Below, piece by piece: positions 41,966 through 52,336 of a DNA stretch of 64,000 nucleotides. The position numbers and the translations under genes were made by a program. The DNA comes from Halomicroarcula saliterrae (GTDB lineage: Archaea > Halobacteriota > Halobacteria > Halobacteriales > Haloarculaceae). Below the pieces are notes generated by a model that saw only the letters and a program-made list of their open reading frames with translations, was not told where the DNA came from and searched no databases. The stretch is from positions 1 through 64,000 of the forward strand of contig NZ_JAMQON010000007.1 of assembly GCF_031624395.1 (NCBI RefSeq), written 5' to 3'. The number at the start of each line of letters is the position of its first letter. Positions within the stretch are counted from its first letter, which is position 1.

Positions 41966-42712
41966 TCAGCGCTCGTCCAAGACCACGGGAATCCCCGCTT
42001 CGGCCACGTCGGCGGCGAACGCCCGCGAGTCCGCTTCGAGGTTGGAGAAGGTGTTGTAGTGGACCGGCATGACGAGCCGCGGCTCGATGGTGGCCGCGAG
42101 CGAGGCGGCCTCGTGGCGGTCCATCGTCGCCCGCGGACCGATGGGCGGACAGAACACCGACGTTTCGAGGGTGCGGTGGCCCGGCAACACGTCGCTGTCG
42201 CCCGGGTAGTAGACGCGGGTGCCGTCGACCGCGACCATGAACCCACAGCCAAAGCCCTCCGGGTGGTAGGGCGTCCCGTCGGGCAGCGTGTGGGCGCCGT
42301 CGGGCTCGTTGTGCGCCGGCGAGGTCCAGATGGGGACCCCGTCGACGTCGATTTTCGACTTCGCGTCGACCTCCCGGACCTCGTAGGGGAGGTCCACGAT
42401 GGACGGGAGGTCCCGCTCCACGTCGCGGCCGTCGATTCCCTCGAAGGCGACGACTGTGGTGTCCTCGTTGGCGACCCGTTCGATACCGTCCGGGTCGTAG
42501 TGGTGGACGTGCGTGACACAGACGATGTCCGCGTCCTCGGCGCGGTAGTCCGTCGCCGGCGGGTGGCCGATGCCGTCGCTGTGTGGCTCCCACTCCCCCG
42601 TGAGGACGCCGTACCGGCCCGGGTCGGTGTACACCACGCGGTCCTCGCCGGCGATGCGTATCGTGGCGTACCCGAGCCAGTCGATAGTCAGTCCCTCGTG
42701 GCGGACGGTCAT
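41966..42712 (-). CDS. Metallo-beta-lactamase fold hydrolase (UlaG-like)
   Basis: The 248-residue protein has a metal-binding THVHHYDPDG motif at about residues 72-81 and a YYPGDSDVLP aspartate further on, with late histidine in PVHYNTFSN. This is the UlaG/YtnP-type layout of small MBL hydrolases. Substrate unknown. Its promoter region is divergent from otsA. Confidence 0.88.
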   Translation of the reverse strand: MTVRHEGLTIDWLGYATIRIAGEDRVVYTDPGRYGVLTGEWEPHSDGIGHPPATDYRAEDADIVCVTHVHHYDPDGIERVANEDTTVVAFEGIDGRDVERDLPSIVDLPYEVREVDAKSKIDVDGVPIWTSPAHNEPDGAHTLPDGTPYHPEGFGCGFMVAVDGTRVYYPGDSDVLPGHRTLETSVFCPPIGPRATMDRHEAASLAATIEPRLVMPVHYNTFSNLEADSRAFAADVAEAGIPVVLDER

Positions 42713-42898
42713 TGGCGGCTATTTGAGCGACCACCGGGATAAACCGGTGGTTTTCGCTCGTCGCGAAACTGTATCGAAAGGGCTGTCCGCCCGCCTCCAG
42801 ATATCCGGCGTTTCGAGAGCTGTACTGTCGATTCTGTCGCATAGGTGGCGACTGCAAGCCGTTCGTATATGTCAGCTCGGCTCGACATCTTACGTCAG

Positions 42899-44443
42899 AT
42901 GAGCAACAACACGACCGGTGCGGGAGACGACGCTGACCGGGGGGGAGAGTCCTCGACCGACTGGGCGGAGGCAATCGGTGACGGCGGGCTCGTCGTCGTC
43001 TCGAACCGTCAGCCGTACAGCCATACTTACGACGGGGACGACATCGCCGTCGAGGTACACGCTGGCGGACTGACAGCCGGGCTCGACCCGGTGATGCAGG
43101 CGGTCGGCGGGACGTGGATCGCCTGGGGCGACGGCGACGCCGACCGCGAAGTGGTCGACGAGAACGACTGCGTGGCGGCGCCCCCGGAAGACCCCGGTTA
43201 CACGCTCCGGCGGATATGGCTCTCCGACGAGGAGGTCGACGACTACTACTACGGCTTCAGCAACCAGGTGCTGTGGCCCATCTGTCACTCGGCGCTGACG
43301 AGGGTCAACGAGTGGCAGTCCTACTGGGAGCGCTACCGGACGGTCAACGAGCGGTTCGTCGAGGCCGTCGAGGACCACGCCGAGGCCGGTGATATCGTCT
43401 GGTTCCAGGACTACCACTTCGCGCTCGCTCCCGCTATCGCGCGCGAGCGGGTGGACGACGAGACCCTGCTGATGCAGTTCTGGCACATCCCGTGGCCGGC
43501 CTGGGACACGTTCCGGGGCTGTCCACACGGCGAAGCGATTCTGGAAGGGTTGCTGGGCAACGACCTGCTCGCCTTCCACGTCGCCAGATACCGGGAGAAC
43601 TTCCTCGCCTGCGTCGAGGCGGCCGTCGACGACGCAGTGGTCGACCACGAGACCGGGACGGTGAGCTACGACGGCCGGACGACACAGGTCACCGAGTTCC
43701 CGATGGGCGTGCAGGCCGACGAGATCGCCGAGCGGGCGGCCTCGGAGGAGGCGGCGGCGTTCTGGGACGAGTTCCGGGCGGAGTACGACCTCGCCGACAC
43801 CGTCGCCGTCGGCGTCGACCGCCTGGACTACAGCAAGGGCATCCCCGAGCGCCTCCGGGCGTTAGAGCAGTTCTGGGAGCGGAACCCGGAGTGGCGCGGC
43901 GAACTCACGTACGTCGAGAACGGCAGCGAGAGCCGGTCCCAGATACGGGCCTATCAGGACATCCAGGCGCGTATCGAGGAGGGCGTCGAGCGCGTCAACG
44001 ACCGCTTTGGCACCGACGACTGGACACCGGTCGTCTCCTTCCGGGACTACATCTCGAAGGAGGCGCTGGCGGGTCTCTACCGCAACAGCGACCTCGCGCT
44101 CATTAGCCCCATTCGGGACGGGATGAACCTCGTCGCACAGGAGTACGTCGCGGCCCAGGTCGACGACGACGGCGTCCTCGTCCTCAGCGACCAGGCGGGC
44201 GCGGGCAGTCTGCTCGACGCCGCGGTGATGGTGAAACCACAGGACACCTGCGCGTTCACGGACGCTATCGAAGAGGCACTGACCATGCCAGAGGCCGAGC
44301 GGCGCGCGCGGATGCGCCACCTCCGCCGGCAGGTCACGGAGAACGACCTCGCCGCGTGGACGGCGCTGAATCTCAAGGCAGCGATGGCGCTCCGGGACGC
44401 GTCCGGCTCCGGAGCGACCCTGTCCATGGAGGGCCAACCGTGA
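42899..44443 (+). CDS. otsA: Alpha,alpha-trehalose-phosphate synthase
   Basis: The 514-residue GT20 enzyme makes trehalose-6-phosphate from a nucleotide-glucose and glucose-6-phosphate. Visible signatures are SNRQPYSH and HAGGLTAGLDP at the N-terminal nucleotide loop, WFQDYHFALAP, FWHIPWPAW, VDRLDYSKGIPERL and SPIRDGMNLVAQEY. I chose ATG 42899 over 42869 and 42845 because a TATA-like CGTATAT at 42864-42870 would put the transcript start close to 42893. It overlaps otsB by four bases. The pair would make trehalose as a compatible solute or stress protectant. Confidence 0.95.
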   Translation: MSNNTTGAGDDADRGGESSTDWAEAIGDGGLVVVSNRQPYSHTYDGDDIAVEVHAGGLTAGLDPVMQAVGGTWIAWGDGDADREVVDENDCVAAPPEDPGYTLRRIWLSDEEVDDYYYGFSNQVLWPICHSALTRVNEWQSYWERYRTVNERFVEAVEDHAEAGDIVWFQDYHFALAPAIARERVDDETLLMQFWHIPWPAWDTFRGCPHGEAILEGLLGNDLLAFHVARYRENFLACVEAAVDDAVVDHETGTVSYDGRTTQVTEFPMGVQADEIAERAASEEAAAFWDEFRAEYDLADTVAVGVDRLDYSKGIPERLRALEQFWERNPEWRGELTYVENGSESRSQIRAYQDIQARIEEGVERVNDRFGTDDWTPVVSFRDYISKEALAGLYRNSDLALISPIRDGMNLVAQEYVAAQVDDDGVLVLSDQAGAGSLLDAAVMVKPQDTCAFTDAIEEALTMPEAERRARMRHLRRQVTENDLAAWTALNLKAAMALRDASGSGATLSMEGQP

Positions 44444-45234
44444 CGGCCCAGCAACACACCCCGGTCGCGAACGTCTACCGCATCGACCGACAGCTCGGGG
44501 ACGCGGCGGGCCTGCTGGTCGCCCTCGACTTCGACGGGACGCTCGCACCCATCGAGGACGACCCGGACGCGCCGGAGATAACACGGGCGAACCGGCGGGC
44601 GGTCGAGGAGCTCGTCGCCCACCCCGACACGATGGTGGCCGTCGTCAGCGGCCGCCAGCTCGCCGACCTCCGGCCCCGGGTCGGCGTGGAGGGAGTCCGC
44701 TACGTCGGCAACCACGGCCTCGAATACACGGTCGACGGGGAGCGGGAGGTCCATCCGGAGGCCGAGGCGAAGATGGACGACGTCGAAGCCGTGCGCGACG
44801 AGCTCGAACGCCGGCTGTCGGACATGCCGGGCGTCGAGGTGGAGGACAAGGGGGTGACGCTGACGGTCCACTACCGGCGGGCAGAAGACGCGTCGGCCGA
44901 AGACGTGACGGCCGTCGTCGAAGACGTCGTCGACCCCATCGAGGGGCTCAAGACCGGCAGCGGCAAGATGATAGTCGAGGTCAAGCCGACCGTCGACTGG
45001 CACAAGGGGGCCATCGTCGAGTGGCTCCGCGACGAGGTGCCCGCGACGTGGCGGACGGTGTACGTCGGCGACGACACCACCGACGAGGACGCGTTCCGGG
45101 TGCTCGGTCCGGGGGATTTCGGCGTGCTGGTCGGGGAGCGCTCGACCGCGGCCGACTACCGCGTGCCGGCCCAGTGTGAGGTGTCCCGACTCCTGAACTG
45201 GTTCGTCGGGGTGCTGGAGAACGAAGCGCCCTAG
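44440..45234 (+). CDS. otsB: Trehalose-6-phosphate phosphatase
   Basis: The 264-residue HAD phosphatase has motif I ALDFDGTLAPI, motif II in VVSGRQLADL, a later conserved lysine (GKMIVEVKP) and motif IV GDDTTDEDAF. It dephosphorylates trehalose-6-phosphate. The start is taken as GTG 44440, which overlaps the otsA stop (GTGA arrangement) and indicates translational coupling; the in-frame extension to 44356 is antisense-like sequence within otsA. Confidence 0.94.
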   Translation: MTAQQHTPVANVYRIDRQLGDAAGLLVALDFDGTLAPIEDDPDAPEITRANRRAVEELVAHPDTMVAVVSGRQLADLRPRVGVEGVRYVGNHGLEYTVDGEREVHPEAEAKMDDVEAVRDELERRLSDMPGVEVEDKGVTLTVHYRRAEDASAEDVTAVVEDVVDPIEGLKTGSGKMIVEVKPTVDWHKGAIVEWLRDEVPATWRTVYVGDDTTDEDAFRVLGPGDFGVLVGERSTAADYRVPAQCEVSRLLNWFVGVLENEAP

Positions 45235-45272
45235 AGCGGCTGGGCCGGGACGGCCGGCGCCGCGTCGGAGGA

Positions 45273-46307
45273 TTACTGGGCGGACCCGACGTGCAGCGGC
45301 GCCGACGAGCGCCGCTCCCGGAGCAGCGACCGCAGGCCGACTTCGGCGATAGCGCCGCCGCTCTCGGCCGTCCGCCTGAGTCCGTCGACCGCGTGCGTGA
45401 GCCGGTAGTCGACGCCCTCGGTCTCGAAGAGCCGGCGGTCGAGCGCCCGGATGTCGGTACACAGTTCGTCGGCGTCCCCGAGGAGCCGGCGGGCGGCGGC
45501 CGCGTCGGCGGCGTCGAGGACGACGGCGACCGCGTCCCGGACCAGCCCCCGGCTCCGGTCGGCTAGCTCGCCGAACTCGGCGGCGAGCTCGCGTTCGACG
45601 GGCGCGTCGAGGCGGCCGGCGACGGTCGCGATGCGCTCGGCGTGATCGGCGACCCGCTCGAGTTCGCGGGCGGTGACCCAGCGGACGAACAGCTCCGGAC
45701 GCGTGAGTCCCAGCGCGTCCATCACGGAGAGGGAGTCGAGACCGCGCTCGAAGTAGTGGTCGACCATCGCGGCGATGCGTTCGGTCTGGCCGTCACGTCC
45801 CGCCGTCCCGTCCGTCGTCGGCGACGCGAGCGCGGCTGTCGCGTCCCGGTGGGTGGACAGCGCGGCGAACTGGAGCTGTCGGACCGACTGCGTTATCGAC
45901 ACCTCCTCGGCGTCGAGCAGCGACCGGACCCGTATCGTCCGCTCGTTCGATTCGGTGACGGTGACGCCGGTCAGCTCTCTGGTGACCGCCTCAACGAGCC
46001 GGTGGGTCTCGTCGGCGATGCCGTCGGGGGCGTCGAGTTCGACCGTGTCGATGCCGGCCGCGTAGGCCGCCCGCAACGTGCGTTCGAGACACGCCGGGTC
46101 GGCGTCGTCGACCGAAAGCGCCAGCGGGTCGGTCGCGTCGGCCTCGTCGACGCCGGTCTGGACGACGAGCGTGCCGTCGATGTGGCTGTGGAGGGCGACG
46201 ACGGCACCCGGTTCGATGTCGGCCGCGGTGGCCCACTCCTTTGGGAGCGAGACGGTGTAGGTGCCGCCGCCGACCTGCTGTATCTTGCGTGTCTCCATCG
46301 CGCTCAT
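45273..46307 (-). CDS. phoU: PhoU-domain phosphate uptake regulator with N-terminal AbrB-type domain
   Basis: The 344-residue protein has a SpoVT/AbrB-like DNA-binding N-terminus ([21 protein letters not shown], swapped-hairpin type) and PhoU helical repeats over residues about 115-330 ([19 protein letters not shown], with the expected acidic metal-binding residues). Such haloarchaeal PhoU proteins couple phosphate transport to transcription. It is the last gene of the pst operon; its ATG at 46307 overlaps the pstB stop by four bases. Confidence 0.9.
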   Translation of the reverse strand: MSAMETRKIQQVGGGTYTVSLPKEWATAADIEPGAVVALHSHIDGTLVVQTGVDEADATDPLALSVDDADPACLERTLRAAYAAGIDTVELDAPDGIADETHRLVEAVTRELTGVTVTESNERTIRVRSLLDAEEVSITQSVRQLQFAALSTHRDATAALASPTTDGTAGRDGQTERIAAMVDHYFERGLDSLSVMDALGLTRPELFVRWVTARELERVADHAERIATVAGRLDAPVERELAAEFGELADRSRGLVRDAVAVVLDAADAAAARRLLGDADELCTDIRALDRRLFETEGVDYRLTHAVDGLRRTAESGGAIAEVGLRSLLRERRSSAPLHVGSAQ

Positions 46308-47236
46308 CCGAACTTCCCGGTGATGTAGTCCTCGACGCGCTGGCTCTCGGGGTTCTCGAAGATCTTATCGGTGTCGTCGAACTCCACCAGCTCCCCGCCG
46401 GTGAGGAAGACGGCCGTCTGGTCGGAGATGCGGGCCGCCTGCTGCATGTTGTGGGTGACGATGACGACCGTGTACTCCTCGGAGAGAGTCTCGACCAGGT
46501 CCTCTATCTTCGAGGTGGCGATGGGGTCGAGCGCCGAGGCGGGCTCGTCCATCAGGATGACCTCGGGGTCGACGGCCAGACAGCGGGCGATACAGAGCCG
46601 CTGTTGCTGGCCGCCCGACAGGCCGAGCGCGTTGTCGTCCAGCCGGTCGCTCACCTCGTCCCACAGCGCCGCCTGCTGCAGCGAGCGCTCGACGAGTTCG
46701 GCCTCCGCCTCGGTGTCGTCCCGGCCGAACAGCCGGGCGAGCAGCCCCTTCTCGATGTCGCCGTGTTTCCGCGGCCCGTACGAGATGTTCTCCCGGATGG
46801 ATTTCGGGAACGGGTTGGGGGACTGGAACACCATGCCGACGCGCTTGCGCAGTTCGACGAGGTTCGCGTTCGCGTCGTATATCTCGGTGCCCTCCAGCTC
46901 GACGGAGCCGTCGATTCGGGCCGCCTTGATGCGGTCGTTCATGCGGTTCAGACAGCGCAGGAACGTGGACTTGCCACAGCCCGACGGGCCGATGAGCGCG
47001 GTCACGCTGTTCTCCGGGATGTCCATCGAGACGCCCTGCAGGGCGTGGTCGTCGCCGTACCAGACGTCGAGGTCGGAGACGCTGAGTTTCGCCTCGCCGG
47101 CGAAGTCGTAGTCCGTCCACTCCTCGCGGATTCGCTCCTCGCTCTCGCCGCTGGTCGTGACGCCACCGGCGTCGATGTCGACGCCGCCCGCGGCGGTCTG
47201 TGCCTTCTGGTCGTCCTCGTTGATTGCGTTACTCAT
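46304..47236 (-). CDS. pstB: Phosphate ABC transporter ATPase PstB
   Basis: The 310-residue ATPase has Walker A GPSGCGKS, PstB-type [13 protein letters not shown], signature LSGGQQQR and Walker [10 protein letters not shown]. An N-terminal extension of about 45 residues, acidic and low-complexity, precedes the ABC domain. It overlaps pstA by eight bases and phoU by four. Confidence 0.95.
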   Translation of the reverse strand: MSNAINEDDQKAQTAAGGVDIDAGGVTTSGESEERIREEWTDYDFAGEAKLSVSDLDVWYGDDHALQGVSMDIPENSVTALIGPSGCGKSTFLRCLNRMNDRIKAARIDGSVELEGTEIYDANANLVELRKRVGMVFQSPNPFPKSIRENISYGPRKHGDIEKGLLARLFGRDDTEAEAELVERSLQQAALWDEVSDRLDDNALGLSGGQQQRLCIARCLAVDPEVILMDEPASALDPIATSKIEDLVETLSEEYTVVIVTHNMQQAARISDQTAVFLTGGELVEFDDTDKIFENPESQRVEDYITGKFG

Positions 47237-49928
47237 AGTTCAGCTTTCTCCGGAAGTAGGTTCGCGCGGTGATGCCGACAGCGTAGAACGTCAGGACGAC
47301 GACGAGCAGAATAAACGCCGTCGCCCACCCTTTCGCCGGGGAGCCGCTGACGCCGGCGGCGATGACCGCCCACACCTGCGTGGGCAGCGACGCCGAGGAC
47401 GACAGCAGCGCCTCGTTGGCGACGAACGGCGGTGCGGTGGTGAACCGGAACCCCTTGAGCACCTCGACGGCGGCCGTCGAGTTCGGCGACGAGCCAAGCA
47501 CCAGAATCAGCGGTGCCGTCTCGCCGGCGATGCGGCCGACGCCGAGGATGACGCCGGTGATGACGCCGGGCATCGCCGCCGGCAGGACGACGCTGCGGAT
47601 GGTCTCCCACTGGCTGACGCCCAGCGCGGCGCTGGCGTCGCGGTAGTCGTCGGGGACGGACTTGATGGCCTCCCGGGAGGTGATGAGCACCAGCGGGAGC
47701 AGCATGAAGCCGAGCACGAGCATCCCGGCCGTGAGCGACTCGTCGCCGCCGATACGGGGAATCAGGAAGGTCGCTCCGAACAGGCCGAACACGATAGACG
47801 GCGTCGACCAGAGCGCGTTGGTCGCGACCTCGACGACCGCCGTCAGGCGGCCCTGCTCGGCGTACTCGGTGAGGAAGACGGCCGCGCCGACGCCGAGTGG
47901 CACCGCAAACAGCGTCGCGCCCACGACCAGCCAGACGGTCCCGACGATGGCCGGGAAGATGCCGCCGGGTTCGGGCCCCAGCGGGATGTAGGGCTGCATC
48001 GCCGTCGGGACCGACAGCGAGCCGGCGTTGGCGACCGTCACGCCGAGCGCGAAGTCCTGTTTCGTCAGCGCGACGTGGCCGCCGAGCAGGGCGACGTAGC
48101 CGGCCGCCGCCGCGAGAGTCAGCGACAGTTCCTCGCCGAGCAGGCGGCGAGTGAGCGTCTCGTCGGTGTCGCGCTTGGCGGACGCGAGCAACACCGCGGT
48201 CGCCACGGAGGCGACGGCGCCGAATAGCGCCGCGAGCGCGACGAGACCGCGCCCGACCACTGCGGGGGCGACCATCGCCGGGCCCTGTAACACGGTGACC
48301 GTGGTGAGCAGTGCGAGCCCGCCGAAGACGCCGAGGGTAAACAGCGGCGCCCGGTCGAGGGCCCGCTCTGAGAGCGGGCCCGAACCGACGAGCAGTCCGG
48401 CCAGCGGCAGCGCGGCGAGCCCGACGACGGCGACAGAGCCGGCGCCGACGACGGCGAGACCGACAGCCAGCCCCACCGGGAGGCCGAACGGCGACGACCC
48501 GGTGAAGGCGAGCGCGCCGGTCAGCGCGAGGACGGCGGCGACGACCAGCGGGAGCCGGCGGCGGACCGCCTCGGCGCGGTCGAGCTCGGAGCCCACGTCA
48601 CGGAGGCTGCCGTACTGTCGGTAGAAGTAGGCAAAGAGGAACAGCGCCGGGAACACGAGGACCAGCGAGCCGACGGTCGTCTCGGACGTGACGGCGACCT
48701 GCGTGTCGAGGACGACCGACTCCCGGTTCTGTGCCACCGTGTAGGTGTAGGCGTAGTCCAGCGCCTCGCCCGTGACGGGCACCGACGCGAGCAGCGCCGC
48801 GACGGAGCCGACCGCCGTGAGCGGGAGCAGCCGGAACAGCTGTCGGGCGCCGCGGTGCCAGTCCTCGCTCCCGGCTGGCGTCCGGGCCGTCCGCAGGGCC
48901 AGCACGAGGGCCGGCGAGAGCAAGACGAGCGCCGACAGCCAGCCGACGGTCGCGCCGTGGAAGGCGAAGCCGACGCCCTTGACCGTGACGAACACGACGA
49001 TGGTCGCCATGATAGCCACCATCAGGACGGCGTTGAGGTTGATGACGAGGAAGGCGCCGTACTCGCGCCCGCGGGCGCCGAAGCCGGCCCGGCACTTCGC
49101 GGCCGACCACGAGGCGACCAGCGTTCCGAAGAGGAGGAAGATGGGGATGACGGCCCCGCCGGTGAACCCGCCAGAGACCGACGACGGGTCCCACTGCCAG
49201 CCGACGCCGATGGTCGCCGTGGCGATAGTCGCACCGAGCGCGCCGACGACGAGCGTGGCCGGCAGCGTCGAGCCGAGGTCCTCCCGGGGACCCACGCTCA
49301 GCGCGAACAGGCCGACGCCGGCGAGTAGTGATGGGGCGATCCACAGCGGCACAGCAACGCCGAGCCGCGTCCCGCTCAGGGTGAGGCCGAGCCAGACCGA
49401 GCTGTCGAAGCCCGCGAGCGTCCCGCCCAGCACGGCGCCGAGCGAGAGTCCGAAAAAGCCGAAGACGGCCCCGGCCAGCAGGCCCGCGCTGGCGTCGGGC
49501 TCGGTGTCGACGAGGCCCAGCTTCGAGGCGACGCCCGCCGCGGCCACCGCGACGGCCTCGACGAGCAGCAGGCCGCCCAGCAGCGTCGCCAGATTGACCG
49601 GGACGACGTACGCGGCCACCGTCAGCCCCAGCAGGCAGACGAGCAGCCCGCCGGCGATGCCCCTGACACGCTGTGAGTCGACGGGGGTGACGTTCGCCCA
49701 CGACGACAGGCCGACTGCGCCGATACCGCCGGCGACGACGAAAAGCAGCGTCGCGAGCGTCTCGGCCAGCGCCGCGCCGCGACTGTCGAGGGCGACGAGT
49801 TCGATGAGCGCCAGGAGCGCCAGCCCGAACCCGACGATGCCGAGCGCGATGGTGCCGTCGAGCGCGCGGTCGTAGCCGCTCGAATCGGCGGTGACCAGAC
49901 TGTTCTCGGTGGCGTAGGCCTCGCTCAT
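47229..49928 (-). CDS. pstA: Phosphate ABC transporter permease PstA, expanded form
   Basis: The permease core occupies roughly the last 300 of 899 residues, with the loop contacting PstB in [20 protein letters not shown] and [13 protein letters not shown]. The first 600 residues are almost entirely hydrophobic helices (about fifteen by eye) with extracytoplasmic loops, an unusually large extension compared with about 290 residues in bacterial PstA. Haloarchaeal PstA proteins are often enlarged. It overlaps pstC and pstB at its ends. No frameshift or internal repeat suggests an artefactual fusion. Confidence 0.88.
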   Translation of the reverse strand: MSEAYATENSLVTADSSGYDRALDGTIALGIVGFGLALLALIELVALDSRGAALAETLATLLFVVAGGIGAVGLSSWANVTPVDSQRVRGIAGGLLVCLLGLTVAAYVVPVNLATLLGGLLLVEAVAVAAAGVASKLGLVDTEPDASAGLLAGAVFGFFGLSLGAVLGGTLAGFDSSVWLGLTLSGTRLGVAVPLWIAPSLLAGVGLFALSVGPREDLGSTLPATLVVGALGATIATATIGVGWQWDPSSVSGGFTGGAVIPIFLLFGTLVASWSAAKCRAGFGARGREYGAFLVINLNAVLMVAIMATIVVFVTVKGVGFAFHGATVGWLSALVLLSPALVLALRTARTPAGSEDWHRGARQLFRLLPLTAVGSVAALLASVPVTGEALDYAYTYTVAQNRESVVLDTQVAVTSETTVGSLVLVFPALFLFAYFYRQYGSLRDVGSELDRAEAVRRRLPLVVAAVLALTGALAFTGSSPFGLPVGLAVGLAVVGAGSVAVVGLAALPLAGLLVGSGPLSERALDRAPLFTLGVFGGLALLTTVTVLQGPAMVAPAVVGRGLVALAALFGAVASVATAVLLASAKRDTDETLTRRLLGEELSLTLAAAAGYVALLGGHVALTKQDFALGVTVANAGSLSVPTAMQPYIPLGPEPGGIFPAIVGTVWLVVGATLFAVPLGVGAAVFLTEYAEQGRLTAVVEVATNALWSTPSIVFGLFGATFLIPRIGGDESLTAGMLVLGFMLLPLVLITSREAIKSVPDDYRDASAALGVSQWETIRSVVLPAAMPGVITGVILGVGRIAGETAPLILVLGSSPNSTAAVEVLKGFRFTTAPPFVANEALLSSSASLPTQVWAVIAAGVSGSPAKGWATAFILLVVVLTFYAVGITARTYFRRKLNYE

Positions 49929-51046
49929 GTCTGCCCCCGGAGCTTGGCTTTCATGCGGCGCTCGATGAACAGCGAGACGACGCTCATCCCGGCGACGATG
50001 ACGAACAGCATGACGCCGGCGACGAATAGCACCGCCTTCGTGCTCTCGGAGGCGCTACCGTACTGCGTGGCGATGAGGCTCGTCAGCGTCGCGTTGGCGT
50101 CGAAGATGTCGAACAGGGGGTTCGCGAACTGGGTCCCCGACGCCATGATGGCGGCGACGGCCATCGTCTCGCCGATGGCCCGACCCAGCCCGAGGATGAT
50201 GCCCGCCGAGATACCCGAGAAGGCCGCCGGGATGGAGATGCTCTGCATCGTCTGCCACTGCGTGGCGCCCATCGCGATGGAGCCGTCGCCCATGTCGTCG
50301 GGGACACTGGAGAGGGCGTCCTCGCCGACCGACACCACCGTCGGGAGGGCCATCACGCCGACGACCACGCCGGCGATGAGGAAGCTCGCTCCGTCGTCGA
50401 GGAACGCGGTCTGGATGAAGCTGTTCAACAACTGGAAGCCGATAAAGCCGTAGACGATAGAGGGGATGCCCGCGAGCACCTCGACGCCGGGTTTGATGAG
50501 CTCCCGCATCCCGTCGCTGGCGACTTCGGCGATGAACAGCGCGCCGAAGATGCCGAGCGGGCCGGCGACGGCGCCGGCGATGACGGTGACGACGACCGTC
50601 GCCCATATCATCGGTATCAGCGAGTACGCACCGGAGAGGGGGTTCCAGTAGGTGGTGCCGGTCGGCAACACCCGCTCCAGCCAGAAGAACCACCGGACCT
50701 GTCCGTCCTGGATGGGTATCAACACCAGGCCGAGCCCGTGCTCGCGGACGGCCGGCAGCGCGCTCGCGAACAGGAAGACGGTGATAAGCGCGACCGTCAG
50801 CACCGTCAGCAGCGTGGCGACGAGCGTCAGGAAGCGGGCGATCTCCGCCTGGAACCGGAGCCAGCCCAGCGCGGTCACGAAGCAGAACGCCCCCACCATC
50901 GGGAGCGCGAAGACCGGCCGGACGAGAAAGGCGGCGACGGTCGCGACGAGCAGCGCCGCCGACGCCCCGACGGCGACCGCCGACCCGTCCGCACGGTCCC
51001 GTCCCAGCAGTGTCTCTCGAACGTTTTTCTGTACGTCTTGGATCAT
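49925..51046 (-). CDS. pstC: Phosphate ABC transporter permease PstC
   Basis: The 373-residue permease has an N-terminal helix pair, then the core with GIPSIVYGFIGFQLL, AMGATQWQTMQSISIPAAFSG and LGRAIGETMAVA, the PstB-contact loop and family signature. It lies 48 bases after pstS and overlaps pstA by four bases. Confidence 0.94.
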   Translation of the reverse strand: MIQDVQKNVRETLLGRDRADGSAVAVGASAALLVATVAAFLVRPVFALPMVGAFCFVTALGWLRFQAEIARFLTLVATLLTVLTVALITVFLFASALPAVREHGLGLVLIPIQDGQVRWFFWLERVLPTGTTYWNPLSGAYSLIPMIWATVVVTVIAGAVAGPLGIFGALFIAEVASDGMRELIKPGVEVLAGIPSIVYGFIGFQLLNSFIQTAFLDDGASFLIAGVVVGVMALPTVVSVGEDALSSVPDDMGDGSIAMGATQWQTMQSISIPAAFSGISAGIILGLGRAIGETMAVAAIMASGTQFANPLFDIFDANATLTSLIATQYGSASESTKAVLFVAGVMLFVIVAGMSVVSLFIERRMKAKLRGQT

Positions 51047-51094
51047 GTAGTTGTATGAAAATCAGGTGACAGCGGCCGACCGGTGCTCGCGACG

Positions 51095-52165
51095 TCAGGA
51101 CTGTGCCGGCAGCTTGTCCTGCTGTTCCTGCTGTCGGCGCGAGCCCAGTTTGAAGTAGTTGTTCGGGCCGACGAAGGTGTCCTGCCCGAAGTCCGAGAGG
51201 ACCATGTTGATGACGGCGGCCTCCTGCTTCGAGGTGCCGTCCCAGGTGTAGCAGTGCAGGTCACGCGAGAGCGGGTAGTCCGCGGAGTCCAGCCCGTTCT
51301 GGTCGTCCTCGTAGGAGTAGGTCGTCCCCTCCCACTCCAGGGCGATGGGGGCGAGCCCGTCGGTGTTGATAAACGCCAGCGCGAGGTAGCTGATGGCGTT
51401 GTCGGCTCCCGCGATGGCATCCGCGAGGCGCTGGTTCTGGCCGTAGCGGTTGTCGACGGTGGTGTCCTCCTCGGGGTTGTCGAAGACGTTCGAGACGAAG
51501 GAGGTCCGGGTACCGGACCCCTTGACGCGGGCGAGCGTCTGAATCTCCCTGTCCGGCCCGCCGAGTTCGCTCCAGTTGTTGATTCGGTCTTTGTAGATGT
51601 CTTTCAGCTGCTGGCCGGTGATCTTCGAGACGCCAGCGTCGGCGATTTCTTGGGAGACCACGAGCGGCTGGCCGTCGACGCCGACGACGTGGTCGACGAA
51701 CTTGTCGTAGGAGTCCCGGTCCGGGAGCTCGTCCTCTACGTTCCCGCTGGAGTTCCCGATGTCGTACTGCCCGTTCTCGACTTTCTCGACGCCGGTGCCC
51801 GAGTGCGACAGGCCGACGGTGAACTGGAACGGCGGGTTACCGTTCTCGCCGGCCTCGAAGCCGTACAGGCCCGCCCAGTAGTCGGCGAGGTTCTTGTCCG
51901 TGTCGATGTTGTACTCGCTCGTCGGCCAGTACTCGGTGTCGCTGGCGGGTCGGTTACCGCTCCAGTACGACGCCGCGGTGTTCATGATGGGGTACACCGT
52001 CGAGGAGCCCCCGGACTGCAGGGTATCGGTCTGGTCCGACGGTGTGCCCTCGGAGCTCTGCCCGGTCGAACAGCCGGCGACCGCACCTGCGCCGGCGACA
52101 CCGGTTGCCGCGATGAACTTTCGCCGTGAAATGCTGTCTGAGAGCCGCTGTGGGTCCTGCGTCAT
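51095..52165 (-). CDS. pstS: Phosphate-binding lipoprotein PstS
   Basis: The 356-residue protein has a Tat signal (SISRRKFIAATG) and lipobox (AVAGCSTG). The phosphate-site segments SGGSSTVYPIMN near the N-terminus and RVKGSGTRTSFVSNVF (about residues 205-220) are typical of PstS. The ATG at 52165 was preferred to 52183 because a TATA element (minus-strand TTTAATAC, 52187-52194) is centred 25-26 bases upstream. First gene of pstSCAB-phoU. Confidence 0.93.
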   Translation of the reverse strand: MTQDPQRLSDSISRRKFIAATGVAGAGAVAGCSTGQSSEGTPSDQTDTLQSGGSSTVYPIMNTAASYWSGNRPASDTEYWPTSEYNIDTDKNLADYWAGLYGFEAGENGNPPFQFTVGLSHSGTGVEKVENGQYDIGNSSGNVEDELPDRDSYDKFVDHVVGVDGQPLVVSQEIADAGVSKITGQQLKDIYKDRINNWSELGGPDREIQTLARVKGSGTRTSFVSNVFDNPEEDTTVDNRYGQNQRLADAIAGADNAISYLALAFINTDGLAPIALEWEGTTYSYEDDQNGLDSADYPLSRDLHCYTWDGTSKQEAAVINMVLSDFGQDTFVGPNNYFKLGSRRQQEQQDKLPAQS

Positions 52166-52186
52166 CACCAGAAACAGGCACAAGGA

Positions 52187-52194
52187 GTATTAAA
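52187..52194 (-). promoter_or_regulatory. TATA element of the pst operon
   Basis: TTTAATAC on the minus strand, centred about 25 bases before the pstS ATG at 52165, in an AT-rich patch. A second AT-rich run (TTATAAAC) lies just upstream. Confidence 0.5.
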
Positions 52195-52336
52195 CTCGTT
52201 TATAATAGGGGTATATCCGGCTATGAGCGGTCATGCTAGATAGAGAGGGGAAATACCGCTATAGTCAGATACGGAGAGCTATAGAACGGTCCCGAATGTC
52301 GGCGCGGGATACACAGACCGAGCAGCCGGCGGCCGG

